DNA of 64,000 nucleotides, taken from contig NZ_CP029985.1 in the NCBI RefSeq assembly GCF_003355005.1, positions 2,874,501 through 2,938,500 of the forward strand, given 5' to 3'. Under the pieces are notes generated by a model that saw only the letters and a list, made by a program, of their open reading frames with translations, did not search any database and was not told where the DNA came from. The position numbers and the translations under genes are program-made. Shown here one piece after another: positions 19,792 through 27,741 of the stretch (its first letter is position 1; every line of letters begins with the position of its first letter). The stretch is from Sphingomonas sp. FARSPH. Its GTDB lineage: Bacteria > Pseudomonadota > Alphaproteobacteria > Sphingomonadales > Sphingomonadaceae.

Positions 19792-21560
19792 CCCGGCGGC
19801 AGGTCGCCCATCCGTCGAACACGCCGGATGCGCGGCTCGCGATCCATCGCGGCCGCCTCGCGGATCGACTGGCGCAGTTCGTCGCGCTTTTCGTGGATGG
19901 AGGCGATGACGGGCCCCATCGCGACGCCCAGATCGACCAGCACCGCCTCGGACAGCTGCAGCGAGCTCTCCAGCGTCTCCGGTACCGCATCGGTCACCCC
20001 AGCGCGATATAGCTCTGCGGCATGCTCGGGGTCGCGCGCGCGCGCAATGATCGGCAGGTCGGGCGCGATCGCGCGCATCCGCCGCGTCAGCCGCGCGGTC
20101 AGCACCGGATCGTCCATCGTCAGGATCAGCGCGCGGGCGTTGGCGATGCCCAGCCGCTCGACCAGCTCCGCGCGGGCGATATCGCCGAACACGATCGGAT
20201 AGCCCGCTGCGCGCGCCTCCTTCATCGCATCGATATCCGCCTCGACCGCAACGAACGTCTGGCCATGGACCGTCAGCAGGTCGGCGACCATGCGCCCGAC
20301 CCGGCCGAAGCCGATGATGATCGCGCCGCCCGCTTCCGGCTCCGGCGCCTGCGGCTCGCCGCGCCGGTCGATGCGCCGCGCGAACACCTGTCCGGCGCGC
20401 GCCAGCAATGGCGTGATCGTCAGGCCGATCGCGGTTACCGTCTGCCAGAACGCGGCGGTCTGCGCGGTGATAAGCTGCGCCTGCGTCGCGGTGGCGAGCA
20501 CGATCAGCGTGGTTTCGGACGGACTGCCCATCAACAGCCCGGTTTCCACCGCCAGCCCGCGCCGCGCCTGCGCGACGCGCAGCAGCAGATACGTCACCAC
20601 CGCCTTGATCACCACGACGCCGGCAACCGCGGCGACCAGCGCGGGCCAGTTGGCGAGAATCTGGCGCAGGTCGACGCTCATCCCGACGGTGATCAGGAAC
20701 ACGCCGAGCGCGAGGCCCTTGAACGGCGCGGTCACCACCTCGACCTCGGTATGATATTCGGTCTCGGCGATCAGCAGACCGGCAAGCAGCGCGCCGACGA
20801 TCGGCGACAAGCCTGCGGCGGTCGTCGCGACGCTTGCGACGATGACGACGAGCAAGGCGGCGGCGAGGAACAGTTCCGGGCTCTTTGTCCGCGCGGCCTG
20901 CGCGAACAGGCGTGGCAGGAAGAAGCGCCCGCCGATGTAGATGGCGGCGACCGTCGCGAGCCCACGCCCCGCGACGCCCGCGATCCCCACCCAGCCTTCG
21001 TCGCTGGCGGTCGGCGCCATCGCGCCCAGCGCGAAGATGATCGGCACCAGCGCCAGATCCTCGAACAACAGCATCGCGAATGCGCCGCGTCCGACCGGGC
21101 TGGTCGTGCCGACCAGCGGCAGCACCAGCGCCGTTGACGATAGCGCGAGCGCCAGGCCGAGCCCTGCCGCGCCCGCCCAGGGCTGGCCGAGAAGATGCAG
21201 CCCGATGCCGATCAGCAACGCAGAGCCGAGGAGCTCCGCAGGGCCCGTTCCGAACACCTGCCTGCGCAATCCCCACAACCGACGGAACGACAGCTCCAGT
21301 CCGATCGAGAACAGCAGCATGACGATGCCGAATTCCGCAAAGGGTTCGATCGAATGCGGGTTGGAGATGGTGACGTAGTAAAGCCACGGCAGCTGCGGCA
21401 CGAGGCTGCCGAGCCCCGCCGGGCCGACGAGCATGCCGACCAGGATGAAGCCGATGACCGGGCTGACCTTGAACCGGGCGAAGGCCGGGATCACCAGCCC
21501 CGCCGCGCCCAGGATCACCAGCGTGTCGGAAAACCCAGCATTGTCGAGACCGATCGCCAT
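19782..21560 (-). CDS. Monovalent cation:proton antiporter, CPA2/Kef type
   Basis: Inner-membrane antiporter of 592 residues with about twelve membrane segments (residues 1-385), followed by a cytoplasmic RCK/TrkA-N domain starting at IIIGFGRVGRMVADLL (about 405), which binds a nucleotide. The region LSSTALVLPLVG and LLFEDLALVPIIF match the ion-transport core of KefB/KefC-like proteins. The likely function is K+/H+ exchange in pH or electrophile stress, as inferred from family; no KefF/KefG partner is next to it. The start at MAIGLDNAG was preferred to an in-frame codon 18 bases earlier. Convergent with DUF488. Confidence 0.93.
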   Translation of the reverse strand: MAIGLDNAGFSDTLVILGAAGLVIPAFARFKVSPVIGFILVGMLVGPAGLGSLVPQLPWLYYVTISNPHSIEPFAEFGIVMLLFSIGLELSFRRLWGLRRQVFGTGPAELLGSALLIGIGLHLLGQPWAGAAGLGLALALSSTALVLPLVGTTSPVGRGAFAMLLFEDLALVPIIFALGAMAPTASDEGWVGIAGVAGRGLATVAAIYIGGRFFLPRLFAQAARTKSPELFLAAALLVVIVASVATTAAGLSPIVGALLAGLLIAETEYHTEVEVVTAPFKGLALGVFLITVGMSVDLRQILANWPALVAAVAGVVVIKAVVTYLLLRVAQARRGLAVETGLLMGSPSETTLIVLATATQAQLITAQTAAFWQTVTAIGLTITPLLARAGQVFARRIDRRGEPQAPEPEAGGAIIIGFGRVGRMVADLLTVHGQTFVAVEADIDAMKEARAAGYPIVFGDIARAELVERLGIANARALILTMDDPVLTARLTRRMRAIAPDLPIIARARDPEHAAELYRAGVTDAVPETLESSLQLSEAVLVDLGVAMGPVIASIHEKRDELRQSIREAAAMDREPRIRRVRRMGDLPPGQA

Positions 21561-21599
21561 GACAACACGTGTAGGCAATCGACCGCCGCCTTGTCGCCC

Positions 21600-22097
21600 T
21601 CAATCCGCCCCGTCGTTCAAAAGATCGGCGGTGGCCCGCTCGATCCGCGCGGCATAACATCCCCGCACGGCGTAATGAGCGTGGAGATAGGCGACGGCGG
21701 GGTCCGCGAACAGCCGTTCGATCGCTGCTTGTAGAACGGCGCCGTCGCTCAGCGCGGCGTCCGTCATCTCACCGCGCCCGTCGAACGCGCGCAGAGAGAT
21801 CGGCCGGCGCCGCAATGCCTCGGGGATCGCGTCGACCATGTCGGCGCGGTGTGACGACGTCTCGCCGACGAAGATCGCGTGGCTCGCCCGGTATGCCGTG
21901 TCTGCGGGCTGATGCGTATAGTTGATCAGGATCGCGGTTTCGCCGACCGCCAGATCGCGGAGGGCGATGCGATCGGGGTAGCCGGGCATCGCATCGACGA
22001 TGCAACGGCGGGCGCCACACGCCACCAGCTCGTTCTGAGACAGGCGGAACAGCGGACGAAATGGTGCCGGGTCGAGCCCCAGGATGCGAAAAGCCAC
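21600..22097 (-). CDS. DUF1203 family protein
   Basis: A 165-residue DUF1203 protein. It begins AFRILGLDPAPFRPLF, the usual family start, and contains PGYPDRIALRDLAVGETAILINY, split here as GYPDRIALRDLAVG and ETAILINYTHQ, plus YRASHAIFVGE and YLHAHYAVRGCYAARIERA. Function unknown. The GTG start is supported by AAGGAG six bases upstream; the in-frame ATG five codons earlier overlaps that site. It is separated from icd by a strong terminator, so it needs its own promoter. No signal peptide is present. Confidence 0.85.
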   Translation of the reverse strand: MAFRILGLDPAPFRPLFRLSQNELVACGARRCIVDAMPGYPDRIALRDLAVGETAILINYTHQPADTAYRASHAIFVGETSSHRADMVDAIPEALRRRPISLRAFDGRGEMTDAALSDGAVLQAAIERLFADPAVAYLHAHYAVRGCYAARIERATADLLNDGAD

Positions 22098-22184
22098 GCC
22101 TATCTCCTTCATGCAGGAGGGCGGGGATGAGCGGTTATCGTGCGAAAGACGTCCCGCGGCTTGCGATTGAACACGCGCTGGCAA

Positions 22185-22215
22185 GAAAAAGGGCGCGGCC
22201 TGTGCGGCCACGCCC
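22185..22215 (-). terminator. Terminator of icd
   Basis: Stem GGGCGTGGCC / GGCCGCGCCC with one G-T pair and loop GCACA, followed by TTTTT on the minus strand; 27 bases after the icd stop codon. Confidence 0.9.
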
Positions 22216-22241
22216 TTCTTCGTCCAAGATCGAACCGGCGA

Positions 22242-23462
22242 TCAGGCCCAGCTGGCCATCTTCGTTTCCAGGTTCGACCGCACCGCCTCGAAGAACTGCT
22301 CGGTGGTCATCCACGGCTGGTCCGGGCCGATCAGGATTGCGAGATCCTTGGTCATCTGGCCGTTCTCGACGCACTCGATACAGACTCGCTCCAGCGTCTC
22401 GGCGAAGCGGACGACGTCGGGCGTGTCGTCGAACTTGCCACGATACTTCAGGCCGCCGGTCCAGGCAAAGATCGACGCGATCGGGTTGGTCGACGTCGCC
22501 TTGCCCTGCTGGTGCTGGCGATAGTGGCGCGTGACGGTGCCGTGCGCGGCTTCCGCTTCGACGGTCTTGCCGTCCGGGGTAAGCAGCACGGAGGTCATCA
22601 GACCGAGGCTGCCGAAGCCTTGCGCGACCTGATCCGACTGGACGTCGCCGTCATAGTTCTTGCACGCCCAGACGAACTCGCCGTTCCACTTCAGCGCCGA
22701 TGCGACCATGTCGTCGATCAGGCGGTGTTCGTAGACGATGCCCGCTTCCTTGAACTTGTCCTTGAACTCGGCCTCGAACACCTCGGCGAACAGGTCCTTG
22801 AAGCGGCCGTCATAGGCCTTGAGGATCGTGTTCTTGGTCGACAGGTACACCGGCCACTTGAGGTTGAGGCCATAATGCATCGACGCGCGCGCGAAATCGC
22901 GGATCGAATCGTCGAGGTTGTACATCCCCATCGCGACGCCCGACGAGGGGAACTGGAACACCTCTTCGTCGATCAGCGTGCCGTCCTCGCCCTCGAACAC
23001 CAGGCGCAGCTTGCCCGGGCCGGGGACGCGGAAATCGGTCGCCTTGTACTGGTCGCCGAACGCATGACGGCCGACGACGATCGGGTGGGTCCAGCCCGGG
23101 ATCAGGCGGGGGACGTTCTTGATGACGATCGGTTCGCGGAAGACGACGCCGCCCAGGATGTTGCGGATCGTGCCGTTCGGCGACTTCCACATCTTCTTCA
23201 GGCCGAATTCCTCGACGCGCTGCTCGTCGGGGGTGATCGTCGCGCACTTCACGGCGACGCCATACTTCTGCGTCGCGCGCGCCGCGTCGACCGTCACCTT
23301 GTCCTCGGTCGCGTCGCGATGCTCGATACCCAGGTCGTAATAGTCGAGTTCGATATCGAGGTACGGCTTGATCAAGCGCTCGCGGATCCATTCCCAGATG
23401 ATCCGCGTCATTTCGTCGCCGTCGATCTCCACGACGGGCGTGTTCACCTTGATCTTCGCCAT
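22242..23462 (-). CDS. icd: Isocitrate dehydrogenase (NADP+), alphaproteobacterial/eukaryotic type
   Basis: TCA cycle enzyme converting isocitrate to 2-oxoglutarate; 406 residues. It belongs to the dimeric subfamily II shared by alphaproteobacteria and mitochondria: VVEIDGDEMTRIIWEWI at the N-terminus, KCATITPDEQRVEEFGLKKM (about 70-90), then SPNGTIRNILGGVVFREPI with the substrate-binding Ser/Arg. NYDGDVQSDQVAQGFGSLGL supplies metal-binding aspartates, and EAAHGTVTRHYRQHQQG binds NADP. It is monocistronic, with a terminator just downstream. Confidence 0.97.
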   Translation of the reverse strand: MAKIKVNTPVVEIDGDEMTRIIWEWIRERLIKPYLDIELDYYDLGIEHRDATEDKVTVDAARATQKYGVAVKCATITPDEQRVEEFGLKKMWKSPNGTIRNILGGVVFREPIVIKNVPRLIPGWTHPIVVGRHAFGDQYKATDFRVPGPGKLRLVFEGEDGTLIDEEVFQFPSSGVAMGMYNLDDSIRDFARASMHYGLNLKWPVYLSTKNTILKAYDGRFKDLFAEVFEAEFKDKFKEAGIVYEHRLIDDMVASALKWNGEFVWACKNYDGDVQSDQVAQGFGSLGLMTSVLLTPDGKTVEAEAAHGTVTRHYRQHQQGKATSTNPIASIFAWTGGLKYRGKFDDTPDVVRFAETLERVCIECVENGQMTKDLAILIGPDQPWMTTEQFFEAVRSNLETKMASWA

Positions 23463-23649
23463 GCTTCGCGCTTCCTGCTGAGGGGGATTTGCGGTCCGTC
23501 TAGGCAGAAGCGGGCAGGGGATCAACCGGCGATACGCCTTCCGATCGCCATCCTCCACGCCGTGCCCGGATCGCGGCGGTTCGACGGAATGCGTGGTCAA
23601 ACCGAAGCAAGATTGTGTTGCACGAAGGTCACGGTTACACCCGCATGCT

Positions 23650-24381
23650 ATGTCTTCGCTTGAAAAGCCTCCCCATACGCCGCTGCCGACGACAACGGTG
23701 AAGTGGCGCTTCCCCGCGGTTCATCCAGAAGGGCACAAGTACGCCGCCATCGCCTTCGGCATCACCTTGCTCGCGACGATCGTCACCAAAGTGCTGTTCT
23801 GGCCGCTGCTCGGTGTCGTCATCTGGGTACTCACCTTCTTCCGGGATCCGGTCCGCACGACCCCAGCGGGCGACGGGCTGATCATCGCGCCGGCAGACGG
23901 ACTGGTGACGATGATCCAGAAGGTGCCCGTGCCGCGCGAGCTGATCGCCGAACTGGGCGAGGCGCCGCTGACGCGCGTGTCGATCTTCATGTCGGTGTTC
24001 GATGTGCATATCAACCGCACGCCGATCGCGGGCACGATCCGCCAGGTCGTCTACATTTCCGGCAAGTTCCTGAATGCCGATCTCGACAAGGCGTCGGACG
24101 AGAACGAACGCCAGCACATCGTCGTCGAGGGTCGTGATGGCCGCCGCATCGGCTTTACGCAGATCGCCGGCCTCGTCGCGCGACGTATCGTTCCCTTCGT
24201 TAAACCCGGCGACATGGTCGCGACGGGCCAGCGGATCGGCTTGATCCGTTTCGGCAGCCGCGTCGATGTCTTCCTGCCCGACGACATCGTCCCGCAGGTC
24301 ACGCTCGGTCAGCGATCGATCGCGGGCGAGACGGTGATCGGCCGGGTCGGCGGCATGCCGGTCAACGGGATCAGCCAGTGA
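23650..24381 (+). CDS. psd: Phosphatidylserine decarboxylase proenzyme
   Basis: Converts phosphatidylserine to phosphatidylethanolamine; 243 residues, the short form common in alphaproteobacteria. A membrane segment lies at about 33-62. Family blocks include FFRDPVRTTP, IIAPADGLVTMIQ, FMSVFDVHINRTPIAG and the self-cleavage site IRFGSRVDVFLP, where Ser203 after Gly202 becomes the pyruvoyl cofactor. The start at MSSLEKPP was chosen over an upstream codon because the extra residues do not match the family. The stop overlaps the pssA GTG start, so the two enzymes of the pathway are coupled. Confidence 0.96.
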   Translation: MSSLEKPPHTPLPTTTVKWRFPAVHPEGHKYAAIAFGITLLATIVTKVLFWPLLGVVIWVLTFFRDPVRTTPAGDGLIIAPADGLVTMIQKVPVPRELIAELGEAPLTRVSIFMSVFDVHINRTPIAGTIRQVVYISGKFLNADLDKASDENERQHIVVEGRDGRRIGFTQIAGLVARRIVPFVKPGDMVATGQRIGLIRFGSRVDVFLPDDIVPQVTLGQRSIAGETVIGRVGGMPVNGISQ

Positions 24382-25211
24382 TCGACCGCGACGGGCCTGC
24401 GCGCCCGCGGCGTCCGATCCGCAGTCTGCGCCGTGTGCCCGGCGGCATGCCGCTCCGCGCAGTCGCCCCCAATGCGGTGACGGCGCTCGCGCTTTGCTCC
24501 GGTCTCAGCGGCGTCCGCTTCGCGATCGGCGGCGAATGGCAGAGCGCGGTGACGATGATCATGATCGCGGGCGTTCTCGACGGCATCGACGGCCGTATCG
24601 CCCGGTTGCTGCGCGGGGAAAGCCGCTTCGGTGCCGAGCTCGATTCGCTGTCGGACGCGATTTCGTTCGGCGTCGCGCCCGCCCTGATCATGTATCTCTG
24701 GTCGCTCGCTGCGGTGCCCAGGGTCGGGTGGATCTGTGCCCTCGTTTTCGCGGTCTTCTGCGCGCTACGGCTCGCCCGCTTCAACGCGCGGATCGACGTC
24801 GATGAACAGCCGCACAAATCGGCAGGCTTTTTAACGGGAATTCCTGCGCCCGCCGGCGCAGCGCTCGCCATGCTGCCACTCTACTTCTGGTTCTGGACCG
24901 ACGAGCCGATCTTCGCCTCGCCCAAACTCGTCGGGCCGTGGATCGCGTTCATCGCGATCCTGATGGTGTCGAGCGTCGCGACCTTTTCGTGGAGCTCGTT
25001 CCGCCTGCGCCGGACGATCCGGTTCGAGGCGCTGGCCGGCGTGGTGTTCCTCGGCGCAGCGCTCGTATCGATGCCCTGGCACACGCTCTGCGTGCTGTGC
25101 CTCGGTTATCTGCTCAGTGTGCCGTTCAGCATCGCCAGCTACGCGCGGATCAAGCGGCTGCGCGCGAGCGGTGGGCGATCGTCGGCGCCGATGTCGACGC
25201 CCAGCGCCTGA
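24378..25211 (+). CDS. pssA: CDP-diacylglycerol--serine O-phosphatidyltransferase
   Basis: Makes phosphatidylserine from CDP-diacylglycerol and serine, feeding Psd encoded just before it. The product has 277 residues and about seven membrane segments. The CDP-alcohol phosphotransferase motif D-G-x2-A-R-x8-G-x3-D-x3-D is complete, starting at LDGIDGRIARLL (about residue 70). GTG start overlapping the psd stop (GTGA); the N-terminal 30 residues are Arg/Pro-rich, and MPLRAVAPNAVTAL could be an internal alternative start. Its last 62 bases overlap the convergent small membrane protein gene. Confidence 0.95.
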   Translation: MIDRDGPARPRRPIRSLRRVPGGMPLRAVAPNAVTALALCSGLSGVRFAIGGEWQSAVTMIMIAGVLDGIDGRIARLLRGESRFGAELDSLSDAISFGVAPALIMYLWSLAAVPRVGWICALVFAVFCALRLARFNARIDVDEQPHKSAGFLTGIPAPAGAALAMLPLYFWFWTDEPIFASPKLVGPWIAFIAILMVSSVATFSWSSFRLRRTIRFEALAGVVFLGAALVSMPWHTLCVLCLGYLLSVPFSIASYARIKRLRASGGRSSAPMSTPSA

Positions 25212-25386
25212 TGGCGATCCGACGTTCCACCGATGCGATGTGCGCGAGCGGCGTGAACGCGGGTTCGACATGCCCATCCATCATCCGCACGATGCGTTGC
25301 CATTTTGGCGCGATTGTCGCGACGATAACGCCGAACGACAGGGCCAACGCACCTGCAAAAATCAGAACGCTCACGATAGCAACCAT
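25150..25386 (-). CDS. Small single-span membrane protein with LexA-box promoter
   Basis: Predicted inner-membrane protein of 78 residues. One hydrophobic segment (residues 2-26, VAIVSVLIFAGALALSFGVI then VATIA) is followed by a basic, probably cytoplasmic tail (ERRIAIRRWASTSAP). The ATG has GGGAGG six bases upstream, a strong ribosome-binding site. In-frame upstream starts (ATG at 25407, or TTG) are possible. The leader carries a DnaA box, and a promoter with an exact LexA box between -35 and -10 lies 150 bases upstream. No family recognised. SOS-induced small membrane division inhibitors such as Caulobacter SidA are a functional precedent, not a demonstrated homologue. Confidence 0.7.
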   Translation of the reverse strand: MVAIVSVLIFAGALALSFGVIVATIAPKWQRIVRMMDGHVEPAFTPLAHIASVERRIAIRRWASTSAPTIAHRSRAAA

Positions 25387-25412
25387 GTTCGCCTCCCTGG
25401 CGCGCATTATCC

Positions 25413-25421
25413 TGTGGATAA
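25413..25421 (-). promoter_or_regulatory. Consensus DnaA box in leader of small membrane gene
   Basis: TTATCCACA on the minus strand, identical to the strong E. coli-type DnaA box, 27 bases before the ATG of the small membrane protein gene and downstream of its predicted promoter. Confidence 0.55.
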
Positions 25422-25538
25422 GTACGCTCAACTGTCGTTCATACGGCAGGTTCCGACCGGCCGGGAAAATATCGCGATTTTTCAGCGGCTTTGCCGATAA
25501 TCGCCGAATGTTCCGTCGAATGGCCCCTGTGTGATCGT

Positions 25539-25568
25539 TTTATGTTCTATTGATGTTCCCTTTGTCAA
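25539..25568 (-). promoter_or_regulatory. LexA-regulated promoter reading towards the small membrane gene
   Basis: On the minus strand a perfect TTGACA (25568-25563) is followed after 18 bases by CATAAA (25544-25539). The spacer contains GAAC-ATCAATA-GAAC, an exact alphaproteobacterial LexA operator (25544-25558). LexA bound here would block RNA polymerase. The nearest gene in that direction is the 78-residue membrane protein, about 150 bases away. Confidence 0.65.
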
Positions 25569-25571
25569 GCG

Positions 25572-25600
25572 TTGCGCTTTGTCCGGCGTTCGGTTAAGGG
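25572..25600 (+). promoter_or_regulatory. Predicted rpsB promoter
   Basis: TTGCGC, 17 bases, TAAGGG, about 100 bases before rpsB. The form matches the predicted pyrH and rpmE promoters. It lies back-to-back with the LexA-box promoter. Confidence 0.45.
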
Positions 25601-25701
25601 CCGCCCCCTCAACCCCGCATGGGAAGCAACATAGCCCGGTGCGTCGGCCTGGTCCGTACGTCATCCGCTTCCCAGAGGCTTAACCGGAAGGATCTATCCC
25701 T

Positions 25702-26514
25702 ATGGCGGCTCCCGTCGTCACCATGCAGCAGCTCATTGAAACCGGCGCGCACTTCGGCCACCAGACGCATCGCTGGAATCCGAAGATGAAGCCGTATCTG
25801 TTCGGCGATCGCAACGGCGTTCACATCATCGATCTGTCGCAGACCGTGCCGCTCTTCGCGCGTGCGCTCGAATTCGTCTCGTCGACCGTCGCCGCGGGCG
25901 GCAAGGTGCTGTTCGTAGGCACCAAGCGCCAAGCGCAGGAAGCCGTCGCGGATTCGGCACGCCGCTCTGGCCAGCATTTCGTCAACCACCGCTGGCTGGG
26001 CGGCATGCTCACCAACTGGAAGACGATCAGCAACTCGATCAAGCGCCTCAAGAGCCTTGAGGAGCAGCTGTCGGGCGACACGCACGGCCTGACCAAGAAG
26101 GAAGTGCTGCAGCTGACGCGCGAGCGCGACAAGCTCGAGCTGTCGCTGGGCGGTATCCGCGATATGGGCGGCGTGCCCGACGTGATGTTCGTCATCGACG
26201 CCAACAAGGAAGAGCTGGCGATCAAGGAAGCCAACACGCTCGGCATCCCGGTCGTCGCGATCCTCGATTCGAACGTCTCGCCCGACGGCATCGCCTTCCC
26301 GGTTCCGGCGAACGACGACGCGAGCCGCGCGATCCGTCTGTATTGCGAAGCGATCGCGATCGCCGCGACCCGCGGCAACGTCGAGCAGCAGCAGCGCCGC
26401 GGCGTTGACCTGGGCGCGATGGAAGAAGCGCCGGTCGAGGAAGCCGTCGCCGTCCAGCCGGCCACCGAGGCTGCTGACGCTGCTGTCGAGGCCGAGCGTC
26501 AGATCGACGCGTAA
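25702..26514 (+). CDS. rpsB: 30S ribosomal protein S2
   Basis: Small-subunit ribosomal protein of 270 residues, with the family start MQQLIETGAHFGHQTHRWNP and blocks DLSQTVPLFARALEF, FVNHRWLGGMLTNWKTI and GIPVVAILDSNVSPDGIAFPVP. A C-terminal extension of about 40 residues rich in Ala, Glu and Val (AMEEAPVEEAVAVQPATEA) is typical of alphaproteobacterial S2. GGAAGGA precedes the ATG. It heads the rpsB-tsf unit, with a GC-rich inverted repeat in the spacer to tsf. Confidence 0.98.
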   Translation: MAAPVVTMQQLIETGAHFGHQTHRWNPKMKPYLFGDRNGVHIIDLSQTVPLFARALEFVSSTVAAGGKVLFVGTKRQAQEAVADSARRSGQHFVNHRWLGGMLTNWKTISNSIKRLKSLEEQLSGDTHGLTKKEVLQLTRERDKLELSLGGIRDMGGVPDVMFVIDANKEELAIKEANTLGIPVVAILDSNVSPDGIAFPVPANDDASRAIRLYCEAIAIAATRGNVEQQQRRGVDLGAMEEAPVEEAVAVQPATEAADAAVEAERQIDA

Positions 26515-26540
26515 GCCTTAGGACGTCACGGAACTTTCAT

Positions 26541-26579
26541 GCGGGCGGGGCAGGGCGCGGGGCGCTCCGCCCCGCCCGC
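26541..26579 (+). repeat. GC-rich perfect inverted repeat between rpsB and tsf
   Basis: Arms GCGGGCGGGGC and GCCCCGCCCGC are exact complements, separated by 17 bases. No T-run follows on either strand, so it is not a standard terminator. It may form an mRNA hairpin that sets relative rpsB and tsf expression or protects the upstream transcript. Confidence 0.65.
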
Positions 26580-26608
26580 AACCACATTCGAACCAAGAGG
26601 ATAGCAAT

Positions 26609-27550
26609 ATGGCCGATATTACCGCCGCGATGGTCAAGGACCTGCGCGAAAAGAGCGGCGCGGGCATGATGGACTGCAAGAAGGCGCTGAACGAGGCGAA
26701 CGGCGACATGGACGCCGCGCTCGACTGGCTGCGCACCAAGGGCCTTGCCGCCGCGCAGAAGAAGTCGAGCCGCACTGCGGCCGAGGGCCTGGTCGGCGTC
26801 GCCGTTGCGGGGACCAAGGGCGCCGTCGTCGAGGTCAACTCCGAAACCGACTTCGTCGCGAAGAACGACCAGTTCCAGCAGTTCGTCCGCGACGTGACGC
26901 AGATCGCGCTCGCCAGCGCGAATGGCGGCGACGTCGAGGCGCTGAAGGGCGAGACGATGCCGTCGGGCGGCACCGTCGCCGACGTGCTGACCAACAACGT
27001 CGCGACGATCGGCGAGCATCAGTCGCTGCGCCGTGCAAAGCGCCTCGAGGTGTCGAAGGGCGCCGTCGTCAGCTACGTCCACAACCAGCAGTCGCCGGGC
27101 CTCGGCAAGATCGGCGTGCTCGTCGCGCTCGAATCGGAAGCGAATGACGACGCGCTGCAGGCGCTCGGCAAGCAGCTGGCGATGCACATCGCCGCCGCCT
27201 TCCCCAAGGCGCTGAACGAGGAAGACCTGGACGAGGCCGAGATCGAGCGCGAGCGCGCGATCGCGACCGAGAAGGCGGCCGAGAGCGGCAAGCCCGCCGA
27301 CATCATCGCCAAGATGGTCGAAGGCTCGATCGCCAAGTTCCGCAAGGAGCATGCGCTGGTCAGCCAGCTGTTCGTCATGGACGGCAAGACCAAGATCAGC
27401 GACGTCGTTGCCAAGGCGGGCAAGGACGCCGGGGCCGAGATCAAGCTGGTCGACTATGTCCGTTTCCAGTTGGGTGAGGGGATTGAGAAGGAAGAGAGCG
27501 ATTTCGCCGCCGAAGTCGCCGCCGCTTCGGGCGTACCGCAGAAGCAGTAA
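26609..27550 (+). CDS. tsf: Elongation factor Ts
   Basis: Guanine-nucleotide exchange factor for EF-Tu; 313 residues, slightly longer than in E. coli. It has the N-terminal UBA-like module (MVKDLREKSGAGMMDCKKAL), the exchange motif EVNSETDFVAKNDQFQ at about 75-90 and the core-domain sequence MHIAAAFPKALNEEDLD. The C-terminal module carries GKPADIIAKMVEGSIAKF. AGAGGA lies nine bases before the ATG. Transcribed with rpsB; a strong terminator follows. Confidence 0.98.
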   Translation: MADITAAMVKDLREKSGAGMMDCKKALNEANGDMDAALDWLRTKGLAAAQKKSSRTAAEGLVGVAVAGTKGAVVEVNSETDFVAKNDQFQQFVRDVTQIALASANGGDVEALKGETMPSGGTVADVLTNNVATIGEHQSLRRAKRLEVSKGAVVSYVHNQQSPGLGKIGVLVALESEANDDALQALGKQLAMHIAAAFPKALNEEDLDEAEIERERAIATEKAAESGKPADIIAKMVEGSIAKFRKEHALVSQLFVMDGKTKISDVVAKAGKDAGAEIKLVDYVRFQLGEGIEKEESDFAAEVAAASGVPQKQ

Positions 27551-27586
27551 GCGGCCCTCTTCCCGACAAACTCCGCCAATCAGAAA

Positions 27587-27621
27587 GGGGCGTCGCGCAT
27601 CGAGCGCGGCGCCCCTTTTTT
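27587..27621 (+). terminator. Terminator of rpsB-tsf
   Basis: Twelve-base stem GGGGCGTCGCGC / GCGCGGCGCCCC with one T-G pair and loop ATCGA, followed by TTTTTT. The stem base is nearly identical to the terminator at 30200. Confidence 0.93.
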
Positions 27622-27741
27622 GCGGCGTGGGCAGCTTGGACCGATTTGCAAATGATGCGGTGCAATATGCCCGCCATAAATACGTCACCGTAACGACCAA
27701 CGCCCACCCTACCGGTCCGTCCCGAACCTGCATTGGGGGAT

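Noticed and set aside
25413..25421. DnaA box as a sign of the replication origin
   Set aside because: A single box without clustered copies, an AT-rich unwinding region, or dnaA/dnaN/hemE-type neighbours does not make an origin.
25482..25664. 60-residue minus-strand frame in the rpsB upstream region
   Set aside because: It covers the predicted LexA-box promoter itself and has no plausible start context or codon bias.
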